Assembly: GCF_001437205.1 (NCBI RefSeq)
Contig: NZ_JQAZ01000006.1
Span: forward strand, 62,001 to 126,000
Source: Lactobacillus selangorensis
Lineage (GTDB): Bacteria > Bacillota > Bacilli > Lactobacillales > Lactobacillaceae
Reading direction: 5' to 3'
DNA: 64,000 nucleotides
Each line of letters begins with the position of its first letter. Position 1 is the stretch's first letter. The notes below the pieces were generated by a model, which saw nothing but the letters and a program-made list of their open reading frames with translations, had not been told where the DNA came from and did not search any database. The position numbers and the translations under genes are program-made. This document shows, in pieces, positions 1 through 7,368 of the stretch.

Positions 1-176
1 TGTTAGATACTGCACTGGCAATGGTGGTTGCTTTAGCAATCAATGCTCTCATCGGCTATACCAACACCAATACCTCCAAGTTAAAAGCAATTCTGCAAAA
101 TGTGGCGGTCGGTCTCTTTACAACAGTGGTCACCTATTTGATCGGAATGATTTTAGGTGTGGCTGTTTCGGCTTGA
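1..176 (+). CDS. VIT1/CCC1-family transporter, C-terminal fragment
   Basis: The reading frame is open from base 3 to a TGA at 174-176 and encodes the last 57 residues of a protein that starts before the window. The fragment is two hydrophobic segments joined by a short polar loop (NTNTSKLK), ending in a membrane helix rich in Gly, Thr and Val. This resembles the C-terminal end of VIT1/CCC1 (DUF125) iron/manganese transporters common in lactobacilli. The family call rests on a short, low-information stretch and is tentative. A DUF59 gene follows closely. Confidence 0.5.
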   Translation, partial: LDTALAMVVALAINALIGYTNTNTSKLKAILQNVAVGLFTTVVTYLIGMILGVAVSA

Positions 177-195
177 CTGAGAGGTGGATGTGGCG

Positions 196-522
196 ATGAC
201 AAAACAAGCAGCCCTTACGCGTAAAGAAACGATTACTCAAGGATATACTGCTCTTAAAACAGTGATCGATCCTGAAATTGGGATTGATTTAGTCAATTTA
301 GGGCTGATCTATGATCTGGAACCACAAGTTTCTGGTGTTTGTGTCGTTACGATGACATTAACCGTTATGGGGTGCCCGCTGACTGACTATCTTTATACTC
401 AGATCAGTGAGGCGTTATTGACAGTTGATGAGATCAGTCGTGTTGAAATCAATTTAGTTTGGGATCCGATCTGGACAATCGATCGGATAAGTGATGAGGC
501 AAAGATGGAATTAGGAATTTGA
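196..522 (+). CDS. MIP18/DUF59-family protein (SufT-like, Fe-S assembly)
   Basis: This is a small protein of the MIP18 (DUF59/PaaD-like) family, whose SufT members help mature iron-sulfur proteins in the cytoplasm. Family hallmarks visible are DPEIGIDLVNLGLIYD near the N terminus and the TLTVMGCPLTDYL segment carrying the conserved Cys. Its length, just over 100 residues, is normal. In-frame GTG codons exist at 184 and 190, but the AGAGGTGG ribosome site at 180-187 fits ATG 196 best. The gene lies 20 bases after the VIT-like gene and ends at a strong terminator. Confidence 0.85.
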   Translation: MTKQAALTRKETITQGYTALKTVIDPEIGIDLVNLGLIYDLEPQVSGVCVVTMTLTVMGCPLTDYLYTQISEALLTVDEISRVEINLVWDPIWTIDRISDEAKMELGI

Positions 523-531
523 ATTATAGCG

Positions 532-574
532 AAAAGGATCACAGCATTTTATGATGCGATGATCCTTTTTTTTT
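532..574 (+). terminator. Rho-independent terminator after the DUF59 gene
   Basis: A hairpin with arms AAAAGGATC and GATCCTTTT is followed by a run of T. It closes the first transcription unit. Confidence 0.85.
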
Positions 575-597
575 GAGGTTAAAAATAACAGAATTAA

Positions 598-656
598 GTA
601 AAAATGCACATTTGTGGTCATAAGTGGTCTGACTCACAAAGTGTGCATTTTTTAAC
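598..656. repeat. Intergenic inverted repeat, possible small palindromic element
   Basis: AAAAATGCACATTTGTG and CACAAAGTGTGCATTTTT form an imperfect inverted repeat around a 20-base centre. It could act as a second terminator-like hairpin. It may also belong with the palindromic intergenic elements near 25.1 kb and 59.9 kb, with which it shares CACAA/TTGTG arms. The rest of the 560-800 spacer holds only the leader of the next operon. Confidence 0.45.
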
Positions 657-777
657 GGAAATCTTTAAAAATAATTGGACTTACACGTATTACACCGGTG
701 TTTTTGCATAATCAAGAAAAAGTCCACATGAATTTCATCGTTTTTAAGAAAACGGCTTGCTAAACTAACAATATAAA

Positions 778-789
778 GAAAACGTTTTC
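778..789. promoter_or_regulatory. cre-like operator (GAAAACGTTTTC)
   Basis: A perfect 12-base palindrome abuts the AGGAGG ribosome site of the PTS IIC gene. It matches the core of CcpA catabolite-responsive elements. Its position inside the leader suggests roadblock repression by CcpA when preferred sugars are present; that is inferred from position only. An identical palindrome stands at 34691-34702. Confidence 0.7.
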
Positions 790-801
790 AGGAGGAAAAT
801 T

Positions 802-1872
802 ATGAATGATATGAAATTTTTATTTGGTCATTTACGTGACCATTTGATGACCGGGATTAATTATATGATTCCATTTGTTGCTTCAGGCGGCATTTTGCTA
901 GCTCTGAGTGTGCTGCTGGGTGGTCAAAATGCAGTTCCAACGACTGGCAGTTTAGCCGGTTTGGCTAAAATTGGTCAAGCCGGATTAGGATTAATGGTTC
1001 CAATCTTGTCTGGATACACCGCATTTGCGATGGCTGGTGTTAGTGGCTTAGCGGCCGGTGTGATTGGCGGCTTGTTGGCAAATAATATTGGTGCTGGTTT
1101 TATTGGTGGGATTATTACCGGAATTCTAGCTGGTGTGATTTGTTTCTATTTAAATAAAATCAAATTATCAGATAGTTTGCAGGGCATTATGCCAATGCTG
1201 GTCGTTCCATTGATTAGTACGTTGATTGTCGGCGGTGTTGTTGTTTGGGGAATCGGTGCACCAATTGCTGCTTTAATGAATTTCCTGACCGTGTGGCTGA
1301 AGAGTTTAGGAACAAGTAATCTGTTAGTCGTCGGCTTGATTCTAGGAGCAATGGTCGGTGCTGATTGCGGTGGTCCAATTTGCAAAGTGGCTTATGGGTT
1401 TGGAGCCGCATTAGTTGGAACGGTCAACACAACGACAGGAATGCCGTCAGCAACGGCAATGACAATCATGGCCGGCATTGGGGTTGCAATTTGCATTCCG
1501 CCTTTAGCAGTGGGATTAGCAACTTTAATTGCACCGAAAAAGTTTACGGTCAATGAACAATCAGCTGGCAAGGCGGCGCTCGTGATGGGTGCTGTTGGTA
1601 TTTCAGAAGGTGCGATTCCGTTTTTAGCAACGGATCCAATGCGGATGATGCCGGCCAATATGATTGGATCGGCAATTGGTGCTAGCATTGCCATGATTCT
1701 AGGCGCTGGTAACCCAGCTCCATGGGGCGGCTGGATCGTTGCCTTTGTTGCTCAGAAGCCATTTGCTTATATGTTGGCTTCGTTAATTGGAATTGCAATC
1801 AGTACCGTGTTGATCGTCGTCTTAAAGCCAAGTACAGTGGCAGTTATGGAAAAATCAGGGAGTGAAGAATAA
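802..1872 (+). CDS. PTS fructose-type IIC component, stand-alone
   Basis: A 356-residue, strongly hydrophobic membrane protein homologous to the IIC (sugar-translocating) domain of fructose-family PTS permeases. The N terminus GHLRDHLMTGINYMIPFV and the SEGAIPF motif near residue 270 are characteristic. The usual GGPxNK segment reads GGPICK here, so the conserved Asn is replaced by Cys. No IIA or IIB domain is fused to it or encoded next to it. It overlaps the downstream ROK kinase gene by one base (TAATG), so the two are probably co-expressed. It may need a distant IIB, or it may work as a facilitator with the kinase supplying the phosphate. Confidence 0.85.
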   Translation: MNDMKFLFGHLRDHLMTGINYMIPFVASGGILLALSVLLGGQNAVPTTGSLAGLAKIGQAGLGLMVPILSGYTAFAMAGVSGLAAGVIGGLLANNIGAGFIGGIITGILAGVICFYLNKIKLSDSLQGIMPMLVVPLISTLIVGGVVVWGIGAPIAALMNFLTVWLKSLGTSNLLVVGLILGAMVGADCGGPICKVAYGFGAALVGTVNTTTGMPSATAMTIMAGIGVAICIPPLAVGLATLIAPKKFTVNEQSAGKAALVMGAVGISEGAIPFLATDPMRMMPANMIGSAIGASIAMILGAGNPAPWGGWIVAFVAQKPFAYMLASLIGIAISTVLIVVLKPSTVAVMEKSGSEE

Positions 1873-2798
1873 TGGATGAAGCAAAATATTTAGCAATTGA
1901 TGTTGGCGGAACAAATTTGAAATATGGATTGATTGATCGTTCGGGACAATTAATTAAAAATGGGCGCGTCACGACACCGCGTGACTGTCTGGCTAGTTTT
2001 ATCGAACAAGTCAATCGAGTCGTTGATGATTTGCACACACAAATCAAGGGAATTGCCTTCAGCACACCTGGGACCGTTGAGCAAACGACCCAGACCATTC
2101 ACTGCCCAGATGCAGAACTGCCTTATTTAGATACCGTTTGTCTCCAAGATCAGTTGGCAAAATATCACATCCCAGTTGGCATTGAAAATGACGGCAAATG
2201 TGCCGCTCTGGCTGAATTATGGATCGGTAATTTGGCCGACGTTCAGAATGGCGCCGCGATCGTTTTAGGAACCTGTGTTGGCGGTGGCATTATTTTAAAT
2301 AATCATCTCTGGGCTGGCCGGCATCGTAACGGTGGTGAAGTCAGTTTTATGCCTTCGAATCAACAGGATTATTCTAATGATGGGCTATTCGGCTATACAT
2401 GTTCAGCGGTGCGGATGATCAAAAAAATCGCTCATCAACTCCATATCACACCTGAAACCGATGGTGAAGCCGTTTTTGAAGCGATCAATGCCCATGATCC
2501 AGTCGCATGGCCGATTTTTGAAACTTATTGTCAGCAGGTCGCTAGTCTGATTTTAAACATGCAGACCGTGCTTGATTTGGATCGTTTTGTAATCGGTGGC
2601 GGCATTTCAGCCCAACCGATCGTAGTCGATGAGATCAATCGGGCTTATGATGCAATTTTGGCACGGCGGGATTGGGTGCGGCTCACAATTGCCCGTCCTG
2701 AGATCATGGCAACCAAATACCGTAATGATGCCAATTTATATGGCGCCCTTTATAATCTATTGAATCAACTTGATGAAACACATGATGCGGCACTTTAA
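1872..2798 (+). CDS. ROK-family sugar kinase
   Basis: A cytoplasmic 308-residue ROK (repressor/ORF/kinase) protein without a DNA-binding domain, so probably an ATP-dependent sugar kinase. DVGGTNLKYG at residues 10-19 is the phosphate-binding signature and IENDGK near residue 108 carries the likely catalytic Asp. The zinc-binding Cys cluster of glucokinase/NagC-type ROK proteins is absent, and the usual GEIGH reads GEVSF. That pattern resembles beta-glucoside-kinase-like ROK proteins more than glucokinase. The gene is translationally coupled to the orphan PTS IIC, so its substrate is probably what that permease carries. Confidence 0.85.
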   Translation: MDEAKYLAIDVGGTNLKYGLIDRSGQLIKNGRVTTPRDCLASFIEQVNRVVDDLHTQIKGIAFSTPGTVEQTTQTIHCPDAELPYLDTVCLQDQLAKYHIPVGIENDGKCAALAELWIGNLADVQNGAAIVLGTCVGGGIILNNHLWAGRHRNGGEVSFMPSNQQDYSNDGLFGYTCSAVRMIKKIAHQLHITPETDGEAVFEAINAHDPVAWPIFETYCQQVASLILNMQTVLDLDRFVIGGGISAQPIVVDEINRAYDAILARRDWVRLTIARPEIMATKYRNDANLYGALYNLLNQLDETHDAAL

Positions 2799-2863
2799 AT
2801 AGAAGGATTGCACATGCGGTCAGTGCGTCTTAAAATGAACTCAATTAGAAAAGGGGCTCATTT

Positions 2864-3616
2864 ATGGAAGACGAGACGTTAAAGCTACTATTAAATCATC
2901 GCTCGATCCGTCATTTTCAGGATCGTTCGTTATCGGATCAGACACTTCAAACGATTATCAATGCAGGCCAGCACGCACCAACCAGTACCTTCAGCCAGCA
3001 GTATTCGATTGCTGTTGTCAACGATCCGGCTGAAAAGAAGGCGGTTGCGGAAATAACGACCAAACCATTTGTCGCTAGTGCAGCCACCTTAGTAATCTTG
3101 ATTGCTGACCAATACCGCAATGCAACGATCGCAGCCTCGTTGGGACAAGAAACGGCACGTTTGCGGACTTGGAATGCTTTTTTAGCTGGGACGTACGATG
3201 CCGTGCTGGCTGGCGAGAATATGGTGATCGCCGCCGAAAGTATGGGGCTCGGCACTGTTTACTTGGGCAGTATTTTAAACGATTCGCAGCGCATGATCGA
3301 TCTGCTGCATTTGCCGTTACTGACGTTTCCGGTGCTCGGTTTATTGATCGGTTATCCGGACGATCAGCCGACTTTGAAACCACGTCTGCCGCTGGCAAAG
3401 GTCGCCTTTCAGAACCATTATCCAGACGTGGCTGATCCGATTGCTTCATTAAAAGACTATGACCAGACGCTGACGGATTATTATGCTCAGCGTGATTCGA
3501 ACGAACGGGCTGAAACGTTTACACATCTAATTGCGATGCAGCAGCAAAAACCGGTTCAGGGGAAACGAAATCAAATCGGTGCGGTTCTTAAAAAGCAGGG
3601 TTTTCGACTCGCATAA
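2864..3616 (+). CDS. NADPH-dependent nitroreductase / flavin reductase (NfsA/Frp type)
   Basis: A 250-residue FMN-dependent oxidoreductase of the NfsA/Frp group, which reduces nitro compounds, quinones or flavins with NAD(P)H. The N-terminal HRSIRHFQDRSL is the typical FMN-phosphate segment. GLGTVYLGSI near residue 130 and the PxLGLLIGYPDD segment follow at the usual places. Length is normal. It has its own ribosome site (AAAAGGGG) 66 bases after the kinase and ends at a strong terminator, so it may or may not share the upstream transcript. Confidence 0.88.
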   Translation: MEDETLKLLLNHRSIRHFQDRSLSDQTLQTIINAGQHAPTSTFSQQYSIAVVNDPAEKKAVAEITTKPFVASAATLVILIADQYRNATIAASLGQETARLRTWNAFLAGTYDAVLAGENMVIAAESMGLGTVYLGSILNDSQRMIDLLHLPLLTFPVLGLLIGYPDDQPTLKPRLPLAKVAFQNHYPDVADPIASLKDYDQTLTDYYAQRDSNERAETFTHLIAMQQQKPVQGKRNQIGAVLKKQGFRLA

Positions 3617-3648
3617 AAAAGCTGGAACGATTTCGTTCCAGCTTTTTT
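3615..3648. terminator. Bidirectional terminator between convergent genes
   Basis: A near-perfect hairpin with arms AGCTGGAACGA and TCGTTCCAGCT is flanked by A and T tracts. It serves the nitroreductase gene and the converging small gene. Its core recurs in the terminator at 8887. Confidence 0.9.
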
Positions 3649-3659
3649 AACGCCGCTTG

Positions 3660-3875
3660 TCATTCTTCCAGTAAACGGGCCTCCGTAAAATCATCCAGTT
3701 TTTCGGGGTATGGCCAGTCATCGAGCCAGAAACTCTCATGATGGGGGTCGTAACGGACGATTGTGCCATGGACCTGATTCGTGGTATGGGTGAATTTGAC
3801 GACTAAGGGCTTGGCTTCTAAATAGGAATAAACGAGAACGGCGGCAATCTGCTCGCTCCGCTGCTTTTTCTTCAA
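3660..3875 (-). CDS. Small hypothetical protein (71 aa)
   Basis: I do not recognise this family. The protein is 71 residues, with a basic N terminus (KKKQR), a beta-rich middle (PLVVKFTHTT, HGTIVRYDP) and an acidic C terminus (LDDFTEARLLEE). The pattern loosely recalls YolD-like proteins, but I cannot support that. The only in-frame start is TTG with a weak ribosome site, and a stop codon lies just upstream. It is convergent with the nitroreductase gene. Base composition resembles coding sequence, but expression is unproven. Confidence 0.55.
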   Translation of the reverse strand: MKKKQRSEQIAAVLVYSYLEAKPLVVKFTHTTNQVHGTIVRYDPHHESFWLDDWPYPEKLDDFTEARLLEE

Positions 3876-3970
3876 CCGCGCTCACTTCTTTATGTAGATT
3901 TGATACCTCTATACTACAAACATACGTTCTTGATTGTCAACCATAAAATAATTAAGTTTTCGCGGCACAT

Positions 3971-4008
3971 AAAAAAGCTTTTATCATCGCAATACGACGA
4001 TAAAAGCT
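3971..4008 (-). terminator. Terminator of the tRNA-Thr unit
   Basis: Read on the minus strand, a hairpin with arms AGCTTTTATCGTCG and CGATGATAAAAGCT is followed by six T. It lies directly downstream of the tRNA gene. Confidence 0.85.
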
Positions 4009-4016
4009 GGCTGTGA

Positions 4017-4089
4017 AGCCGTCTAGCGGATTCGAACCGCCGACCTCATCCTTACCATGGATGCGCTCTACCTGCTGAGCTAAGACGGC
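4017..4089 (-). tRNA. tRNA-Thr (anticodon GGT)
   Basis: On the minus strand the sequence runs from GCCGTCTTAGCTCAG to the GACGGC acceptor arm and folds as a complete cloverleaf. The anticodon arm CATCC-ATGGTAA-GGATG presents GGT, reading ACC/ACT threonine codons. The T arm contains GGTTCGAATCC. CCA is not encoded. The gene stands alone with its own terminator, and no integrase gene or duplicated 3' end is seen beside it. Confidence 0.95.
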
Positions 4090-4189
4090 ATTTAACAAAT
4101 AATAGGTTATCTAATTTCTATTAGTTTGTCAATTGTAGCGTTCAAGAATTTTAAACCAGCGATAAGGTTCCTCTTTGGGCGAGATATGT

Positions 4190-4195
4190 TATACT
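4190..4195 (+). promoter_or_regulatory. Extended -10 promoter of the IIA/IIB pair
   Basis: TGTTATACT gives an extended -10 hexamer (TATACT). No good -35 box is visible 17 bases upstream. A cre-like box follows at 4211-4224. Confidence 0.5.
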
Positions 4196-4210
4196 GATTT
4201 TAGTAGGATT

Positions 4211-4224
4211 TGAAAGCGGTTTCG
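4211..4224. promoter_or_regulatory. cre-like operator
   Basis: TGAAAGCGGTTTCG matches the TGNAARCGNWWWCA consensus except at the last position. It sits just after the -10 box, where CcpA binding would block transcription of the IIA/IIB pair. Confidence 0.65.
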
Positions 4225-4263
4225 AAGCGTAAAACCCGAATTGTGAATGAGGGAGGCGGCGCT

Positions 4264-4677
4264 ATGCTGGCGATTATTCTTGCAAGCCATGGCCGGTTTG
4301 CGGCGAGCATCCAAGAATCGGCCGAAATGATTTATGGAAAAATTCAGCCGATTCAGGCGGTGAACTTTATGCCAGAGGAGCATCCCGCCGATCTGTTGGC
4401 GAAATATCAAGCTGCGCTCGCATCATTTCCGCCTGAGGCCGATGTACTGTTTATCGTCGATCTCTGGGGCGGCTCGCCATTTACGGTTGCACGACGCCTA
4501 GTTGAACAGGCGCCTGACCGAATGGCGTTAGTAACTGGTTTGAATTTGCCGATGCTGATCGAGGCTTATTTTGTCCGTGATCAGCCTCTGGAGCAGGTCG
4601 TTGCCGAAGTTGAAAAGGCAGCCCGGAAGGGTGTCGGACACTTGGAAACGCAAAAAAATAATGGAGATGATGAGTAA
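4264..4677 (+). CDS. PTS mannose-class IIA protein, stand-alone
   Basis: A cytoplasmic IIA protein of the mannose-sorbose PTS family that would accept phosphate from HPr. The N terminus IILASHGRFA places the phosphorylated His at residue 9, and DLWGGSPF near residue 64 is a family hallmark. I chose ATG 4264 because GGGAGG lies 8 bases upstream; earlier in-frame starts add a tail foreign to the family. A separate IIB gene follows after one base. No IIC or IID lies next to this pair, but a complete mannose operon starts 0.8 kb downstream. Confidence 0.88.
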   Translation: MLAIILASHGRFAASIQESAEMIYGKIQPIQAVNFMPEEHPADLLAKYQAALASFPPEADVLFIVDLWGGSPFTVARRLVEQAPDRMALVTGLNLPMLIEAYFVRDQPLEQVVAEVEKAARKGVGHLETQKNNGDDE

Positions 4678-4678
4678 C

Positions 4679-5173
4679 ATGAGTATGACGATCAAGTATG
4701 CACGAATCGATAGTCGTTTGTTACACGCACAAGTTGCCAATGCAGTTGTGAAAGCAGTTCAGCCCAATCGCATCATTGTTGCATCAGATGGGGTTGCTAA
4801 GGATACGTTACGGAAGGAATTGATGGTACAGGCCGCACCAGAAGGACTCAAAGTCAATGTTATGCCGCTGGATAAGCTGATTGAAGCTTACAAAGATCCG
4901 CATTTTGACGACTTAGAAGTCTTATTGCTGACCGAAACACCAGAAGACATGGTTACCTTGGTTAAGGGCGGTATTAAGTTGACTCAGGTCGATGTCGGCG
5001 GGATGAGCTTCTCGAATGGGAAGGTTATGGTGGCTGATTCATTGGCTGCTGATGCCGACGATGCCAAAGCATTGCGCTGGCTTGCTGACCAAGGCATCGA
5101 TGTTTATTATCAGACCGTTCCAGCAGAACAGAAACAGCCTGTCGAAAAACTTTTGGAGGCAAAGGGTCTCTAA
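4679..5173 (+). CDS. PTS mannose-class IIB protein, stand-alone
   Basis: A cytoplasmic IIB protein of the mannose-sorbose PTS family. YARIDSRLLHAQVA carries the phosphorylated His at about residue 16, although family members usually have LLHGQ rather than LLHAQ. Length is normal for a single IIB domain. Several ATG codons (4661-4685) are possible starts; ATG 4679 follows a GGAG at 4663 and lies one base after the IIA stop. The pair parallels the fused IIAB protein encoded downstream and may be a diverged duplicate serving the same IIC/IID or acting in regulation. Confidence 0.87.
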   Translation: MSMTIKYARIDSRLLHAQVANAVVKAVQPNRIIVASDGVAKDTLRKELMVQAAPEGLKVNVMPLDKLIEAYKDPHFDDLEVLLLTETPEDMVTLVKGGIKLTQVDVGGMSFSNGKVMVADSLAADADDAKALRWLADQGIDVYYQTVPAEQKQPVEKLLEAKGL

Positions 5174-5292
5174 AATGTTAAGAGACGTTTAAACTTTTTT
5201 TAAGTTATTTAAAGGGCTGGTATATACCATTAGAACAAGGATTAAGTGCGTTTTACTTGATTTCTTGTTCTTTTTTATACAAAAAATTTCAT

Positions 5293-5330
5293 AGGAAGCG
5301 CTTTACATCTAACTTTCAGATTGGTATACT
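5293..5330 (+). promoter_or_regulatory. Promoter of the mannose PTS operon with overlapping cre-like palindrome
   Basis: TTTACA at 5302-5307 and TATACT at 5325-5330 are separated by exactly 17 bases. The palindrome GGAAGCGCTTTAC overlaps the -35 box and resembles a weak CcpA site. The leader runs about 170 bases to the IIAB gene and holds two more cre-like half-palindromes (TGAAACCGGTTC near 5394 and AAAGCGGTTTC near 5442). No sigma-54 type -24/-12 element is apparent. Confidence 0.75.
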
Positions 5331-5508
5331 AATTCACAGTGAGTTGTTGATTAGCGTTGCTAGTCAAGTGAGTCACATCTTTTAACCGTTTTCATGAAAC
5401 CGGTTCTATCAACGAATGCTATCTTTTTTTTAAGTTTATTTAAAAGCGGTTTCTTGATCGGCGAAAGATGTCTCTCCAGCTCAAATTCATTTTTAGGAGG
5501 GTTACAGC

Positions 5509-6501
5509 ATGGTAGGTATTATCCTAGCAAGCCACGGAAGATTTGCCGATGGGATTCTTCAATCATCAGAAATGATTTTTGGGAAACAAGACAATGTCAA
5601 AGCCGTGACCTTGATGCCGGATGAAGGCCCAGATGATGTTCATAAAAAGTTGGAGGACGCCATTAATTCATTTGACGATCCTAAACAAGTATTGATGCTC
5701 ATCGACCTTTGGGGTGGTACACCATTTAACCAAGCCAGCAAGATCTTCGATGGTCATGAAGACTCATGGGCAATGGTTACAGGCATGAACTTGCCAATGG
5801 TTATCGAAGCTTATGGTTCACGTTTGACAGAAGACTCTGCACAAAAGATTGCAAGTCATCTGATCGATGCGGGCAAGGCAGGTATCAAGATCAAACCAGA
5901 ATCCTTACAGCCTAAGGAAGCACCTAAAGCAGCCGCTGCCAGCGACCAGCCAACAGGTACAATTCCAGCAGGGACAGTGCTTGGGGACGGACATATCAAG
6001 TTTGTCTTAGCACGTATTGATTCTCGTTTACTTCATGGACAGGTTGCGACAGCTTGGACCAAGACGACAAAGCCGAACCGGATCATTGTTGTTTCTGACA
6101 GTGTTTCGAAAGATAAGTTACGTAAGAGTATGATTATTGAGGCCGCTCCGCCGAGTGTCAAAGCAAATGTTATTCCGATCAAGAAAATGATCGAAGTCGC
6201 TAAGGATCCTCGTTTCGGCAACACAAAGGCTTTAATTTTGTTTGAAACTCCTGAAGACGCATTGACAACGATTAAGGGTGGCGTTGATATCAAGACCCTC
6301 AACGTTGGTTCAATGGCACAGTCTAAAGGTAAAGTTGCCGTAAACCAGGTATTGTCTATGGATCAAAAAGATGTTGACACATACAAGGAATTGGAAAAGT
6401 TGGGCATCAAGCTTGATGTTCGTAAAGTTCCAAATGACTCACCTGAAAACATCGATCCACTTCTCGATAAAGCTGAAAAGCTGTTAGCCGAGAAGAAGTA
6501 G
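5509..6501 (+). CDS. manX: PTS mannose/glucose IIAB fusion protein
   Basis: The cytoplasmic IIAB protein of the main mannose/glucose PTS. The IIA domain (about residues 1-135) has IILASHGRFADG with His9 as phosphorylation site. An Ala/Pro-rich linker (about 135-160) leads to the IIB domain, where ARIDSRLLHGQ places the second phospho-His near residue 176. Length of 330 is standard. AGGAGG precedes the start. It heads an operon with IIC, IID and DUF956 genes, the layout of the ManXYZ/ManLMN system that moves glucose, mannose and related hexoses and feeds CcpA signalling in lactobacilli. Confidence 0.95.
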   Translation: MVGIILASHGRFADGILQSSEMIFGKQDNVKAVTLMPDEGPDDVHKKLEDAINSFDDPKQVLMLIDLWGGTPFNQASKIFDGHEDSWAMVTGMNLPMVIEAYGSRLTEDSAQKIASHLIDAGKAGIKIKPESLQPKEAPKAAAASDQPTGTIPAGTVLGDGHIKFVLARIDSRLLHGQVATAWTKTTKPNRIIVVSDSVSKDKLRKSMIIEAAPPSVKANVIPIKKMIEVAKDPRFGNTKALILFETPEDALTTIKGGVDIKTLNVGSMAQSKGKVAVNQVLSMDQKDVDTYKELEKLGIKLDVRKVPNDSPENIDPLLDKAEKLLAEKK

Positions 6502-6529
6502 CGTCAATAGAAAATAGGAGGATTCTCAG

Positions 6530-7351
6530 ATGTCAGGAATTTCAATGATTTTAGTCGTAATCGTTGCATTCTTCGCCGGCATGGAAGGGATTTTGGATGA
6601 ATTCGAACTCCATCAGCCCGTTATTGCTTGTACATTGATCGGCCTGGTTTCAGGTCAATTAACTGCCGGCCTTATGTTAGGTGGCTCCCTTGAAATGATC
6701 GCCTTAGGTTGGGCGAACATTGGTGCCGCCGTTGCGCCTGATGCTGCTTTAGCATCAGTTGCTTCCGCTATTATTTTAGTTCAAGGTGGACAGGGCGTTA
6801 AGGGGATTGGTTCGGCCATTGCGATTGCCGTTCCATTAGCCGTTGCCGGCTTGTTCTTAACCATGATCGTTCGTACCATTACTGTTGCTATTATTCATTT
6901 GATGGATGCTGCCGCAGAAAAAGGAAATTATCGTACGATTGATTTTTGGCAAATTGTAAGTATTTGTTTACAGGGATTACGTATTGCGATCCCAGCCGCA
7001 CTTTTGTTAGTTATCCCAGCTAAGCAGGTTTCTGCAATGTTAAATTCAATGCCTGCATGGTTGTCAGATGGTATGTCAATTGGTGGTAGTATGGTTGTTG
7101 CCGTTGGGTACGCCATGGTTATCAACATGATGGCTTCCGCAGAAGTATGGCCATTCTTCGCTATTGGGTTTGCAATTGCTGCTATTTCCGAATTAACATT
7201 GATCGCCATTGGTGCTTTAGGCCTTTCATTAGCCTTGATGTACTTACGCCTCGATGGGACTATCGGTGGCAATAACAACAATAGTGGTTCAAGCAACAGC
7301 AGTGCCAACAACACTGGTGATCCGCTTGGCGATATTCTGGATGACTATTAA
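6530..7351 (+). CDS. manY: PTS mannose/glucose IIC membrane protein
   Basis: The IIC component forming the sugar channel with IID in the membrane. The protein is hydrophobic throughout, with family segments such as GQLTAGLMLGGSLEM and GWANIGAAVAPDAALAS near residues 43-80. The last 30 residues form an Asn/Ser-rich tail ending in an acidic stretch, presumably exposed. It follows the IIAB gene by 28 bases with its own GGAGG. In related bacteria the IIC/IID pair of this system is also the docking receptor for class IIa bacteriocins; that is family knowledge, not something seen here. Confidence 0.94.
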   Translation: MSGISMILVVIVAFFAGMEGILDEFELHQPVIACTLIGLVSGQLTAGLMLGGSLEMIALGWANIGAAVAPDAALASVASAIILVQGGQGVKGIGSAIAIAVPLAVAGLFLTMIVRTITVAIIHLMDAAAEKGNYRTIDFWQIVSICLQGLRIAIPAALLLVIPAKQVSAMLNSMPAWLSDGMSIGGSMVVAVGYAMVINMMASAEVWPFFAIGFAIAAISELTLIAIGALGLSLALMYLRLDGTIGGNNNNSGSSNSSANNTGDPLGDILDDY

Positions 7352-7368
7352 AGAGAGGGAGATAAATC

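Noticed and set aside
4017-4089. tRNA-Thr as a phage or island attachment site
   Set aside because: No integrase, no duplicated tRNA 3' end and no composition change beside it.
5174-5508. Sigma-54 promoter for the mannose PTS operon
   Set aside because: No TGGCAC-N5-TTGCW element was found; a good -35/-10 pair with 17-base spacing explains transcription.
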